DNA from: Cumulibacter manganitolerans
GTDB taxonomy: Bacteria > Actinomycetota > Actinomycetes > Mycobacteriales > Antricoccaceae
Assembly: GCF_009602465.1 (NCBI RefSeq)
Contig: NZ_WBKP01000006.1
Span: 55,321-119,320 of the forward strand
Direction of reading: 5' to 3'
Length of the DNA stretch: 64,000 bases
Both the position numbers and the translations under genes were made by a program. Each line of letters opens with the position of its first letter. Position 1 is the stretch's first letter. This document shows positions 62,189 to 64,000 of the stretch, piece after piece. Below the pieces are notes generated by a model. It saw only the letters and a program-made list of their open reading frames with translations. It did not search any database and was not told the origin of the DNA.

Positions 62189-63682
62189 TCACCGGGCCAC
62201 CAGCGACACGACCGTCCGCGACGCCGGCTCGATCACATCGAGCAGCGGGCCGGGCAGGACGCCGATGAGCAGCGCGAGGGCCATCAGCGACCCGGCCGCC
62301 CACAGCTCGCTCGGGCGGAGGTCGCCGAAGCCGACCGACCGGCCGCGGGTCTCGCCGGTGAAGACGCGCTGGACGGCGCGCAGGAACAGCCCCGCGGTGA
62401 GCAGGATCCCCAGCAGCGCCACCGCGGTCACCGGCGCGACGGCGATGCTGCCGGTGAAGATCTGGAACTCCGCGATGAACCCGGAGAACGCCGGCAGGCC
62501 GAGCGACGCGAAGGCGGCGACCGCGAACAGCCCGGCGTACCGCGGCGCGGGCCCGGCGAGACCGCCGTACTCGTCCATGTCGTAGCTGCCGGTGCGCTCG
62601 CCCATCACGCCGGCCAGCAGGAACAGCGCGCCGGTGATCAGCGCGTGGCTGACCATCTGGGTGACGGCGCCGGTCACCGCCACCTCCCGCGCCTGCCTCG
62701 TGCTCGTCGAGACCACGCCGGCGATGCCGACGGCCAGGACGATGTAGCCCATGTGGTTGACGGACGTGTAGGCGATCATCCGCTTGAGGTTGCGCTGGGC
62801 CAGGGCGACCAGCGCGCCGTAGAGCACCGACACGACGCCGATCACGATGATCACCGGCGCCCAGGCGCGCCAGTCGTCCGGCAGCATCGGCATCGCGATC
62901 CGCACGAACCCGTAGGTGCCCATCTTCAGCAGCACGCCGGCCAGCACCGCCGACCCGATCGCCGGCGCGTCGGTGTGCGCGGGCGGCAGCCAGGTGTGCA
63001 CCGGGAACGTGGGTGTCTTGACCGCGAGCCCGAGCACGATCGCGGCCAGCACCAGGCCGCCGGCGGTGCCGCCGGCCAGCGCGGGATGCTGCGCGAGCTC
63101 GACCATGTCGAAGGTGTGCGGGTCCGCGGCGACGTACAGCCCGATGAACCCGGCCAGCAGGCTGAGCGAGCCGAGGAAGGTGTACAGGAAGAACTTCAGC
63201 GCCGACCGGGCGCGATCGCCGTGGCCCCACCCGGCGATGCAGAAGTACATCGCCACGATGGAGAGGTCGAAGAAGACGAAGAAGATGATGAGGTCCGCCG
63301 AGACGAACACCCCCAGCGAGACGCCCTCGAGGAACAGGAACAACGCGGCCTGCAGGCGTGGCCGGTCGCGCTCGCGCAGGGCGTAGACCGCGGCCGCGGC
63401 GAAGATGACGGTCGTCATCGCGACCAGCGGCAGCGACAGCCCGTCGACGCCGACGTGGTAGCTGGTCCCGACGCCGGGGATCCACGGCACCTGCTGCTCG
63501 TACGCCAGCTCGCCCGGCGCCGGCGTGTCGTAGCCGGCCCAGACGACGCCGACGAGCACCACCTCGACCAGGGTGGGCGCCAGGAACACCCAGCGGGCGG
63601 CCCGGTCGCCGACGGCCGGCACGGCCGCGAGGGCGGCCGCGACGAGCAGCGGAAGGAACACGATCAGCGAAAGCACGCTCAC
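62189..63682 (-). CDS. nuoM: NADH-quinone oxidoreductase subunit M
   Basis: A 497-residue antiporter-like subunit of complex I. Seen: VGVDGLSLPLVAMTTVIFA near 75, WGHGDRARSALKFFLYTFLG near 147, TPTFPVHTWLPPAHTDAPAI near 215 with the conserved Lys just before it, and RNLKRMIAYTSVNHMGYIVL near 290. The start is GTG 63682, which overlaps the nuoL stop as GTGA; the longer frame upstream lies in nuoL. Confidence 0.95.
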   Translation of the reverse strand: MSVLSLIVFLPLLVAAALAAVPAVGDRAARWVFLAPTLVEVVLVGVVWAGYDTPAPGELAYEQQVPWIPGVGTSYHVGVDGLSLPLVAMTTVIFAAAAVYALRERDRPRLQAALFLFLEGVSLGVFVSADLIIFFVFFDLSIVAMYFCIAGWGHGDRARSALKFFLYTFLGSLSLLAGFIGLYVAADPHTFDMVELAQHPALAGGTAGGLVLAAIVLGLAVKTPTFPVHTWLPPAHTDAPAIGSAVLAGVLLKMGTYGFVRIAMPMLPDDWRAWAPVIIVIGVVSVLYGALVALAQRNLKRMIAYTSVNHMGYIVLAVGIAGVVSTSTRQAREVAVTGAVTQMVSHALITGALFLLAGVMGERTGSYDMDEYGGLAGPAPRYAGLFAVAAFASLGLPAFSGFIAEFQIFTGSIAVAPVTAVALLGILLTAGLFLRAVQRVFTGETRGRSVGFGDLRPSELWAAGSLMALALLIGVLPGPLLDVIEPASRTVVSLVAR

Positions 63683-64000
63683 CTCACGATGATGAGGACG
63701 ACGATCGCCGCGGCGAGCACGCACGCGGCCTGGATGTAGTACTGGTGCAGCAGCCCGGTCTGCGGACGGCGCGCCAGGCGGCCCAGCCGGCGCACGCCGG
63801 ACGCGAGGCCCTCGACGGCGCCGTCCACCCCGCCCCGCTCGAGGGTCTCGGTGCGGTCGGCGAGCGCGACGCTCGCGGCCCCCGCGCCGGTGACCGACCG
63901 GTCGAGGGCGGCGTCGAAGGTGGCGGCGTGCCGCGCGAGCCACAGCGCGGGCGCCGTCCCGGCGCGCACGAATCCGCGATCGAGCACCCGGTCGTCGAAG
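63679..64000 (-). CDS. nuoL: NADH-quinone oxidoreductase subunit L, C-terminal part
   Basis: Only the last ~107 codons are visible; the gene continues past the right edge. The fragment has FDDRVLDRGFVRAG, an amphipathic stretch and the terminal helix YYIQAACVLAAAIVVLIIV. It immediately precedes nuoM with a 4-base overlap, which fits the conserved nuoL-M-N order. Confidence 0.88.
   Translation of the reverse strand, partial: FDDRVLDRGFVRAGTAPALWLARHAATFDAALDRSVTGAGAASVALADRTETLERGGVDGAVEGLASGVRRLGRLARRPQTGLLHQYYIQAACVLAAAIVVLIIVR

Overview
The window is chromosomal DNA of a high-G+C Actinomycetota. Codons strongly favour G/C in third position, GTG starts are frequent, many genes are coupled by 4-base ATGA/GTGA overlaps, and 49.8-58.8 kb carries the actinobacterial block ald-xerD-parA-scpA-scpB-rluB-aroH-cmk-der. 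Mycolic-acid-type relatives are possible from the lipid-type genes, but the genus cannot be called from sequence alone. One tRNA (Pro, GGG) is present. There is no rRNA, CRISPR array, prophage or insertion sequence.

Region by region. 0-15.1 kb is a surface-glycan locus. Ten minus-strand genes are almost all translationally coupled (type III PLP decarboxylase, acyl-CoA/AMP ligase, GT4, a double glycosyltransferase, a Wzx-type flippase, two DegT aminotransferases, a NeuD/PglD-type acyltransferase, a nucleotide-sugar epimerase, a Gfo/Idh/MocA oxidoreductase). A divergent UDP-sugar 6-dehydrogenase and a WbpD-like acetyltransferase complete it. Together they suggest an acylated amino sugar or diamino-uronic acid made on UDP, assembled on a lipid carrier and flipped. 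15.2-21.7 kb is fatty-acyl/ketone metabolism: a tandem CaiB-type CoA transferase, then divergently an EthA-like monooxygenase, an SDR, an SRPBCC protein and a TesB-like thioesterase. 21.8-31.2 kb looks like a stress/energy island: PEP synthase, zinc alcohol dehydrogenase, a universal-stress/STAS reading frame, a GH65 glycosidase-phosphorylase, a GT4 and a GAF protein. The GH65 gene has an in-frame stop, the GT4 gene a frameshift, and the stress/STAS frame a probable frameshift.

31.6-38.7 kb holds an MDR reductase, a YchJ protein, two membrane proteins, an enoyl-CoA hydratase/acyl-CoA ligase pair, a SnoaL-like protein, a hydrolase and an LLM oxidoreductase. 38.7-47.8 kb has tRNA-Pro, an SDR, a stand-alone LigD-type polymerase domain, a four-gene OpuC/ProU-type osmolyte ABC transporter, a hydratase with a CurA-type reductase, and another LLM oxidoreductase. 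48-49.6 kb is a NERD-helicase protein flanked by two copies of a ~100-bp repeat. 49.8-58.8 kb is the housekeeping chromosome-segregation block. 58.8-60.7 kb encodes a membrane-anchored M16-like protein with a broken zinc motif. 60.8 kb to the end is the 3' end of the nuo operon (nuoL partial, nuoM, nuoN).

The most unusual feature is a dispersed palindromic repeat family (copies at 14.4 and 44.6 kb, with a 70-bp tandem array beside the latter). A 50-base piece of it, 48/50 identical by eye, also lies inside scpB, where element-derived and 36-bp tandem repeats are translated as a long N-terminal extension. Separate families of long hairpins mark most convergent gene ends.
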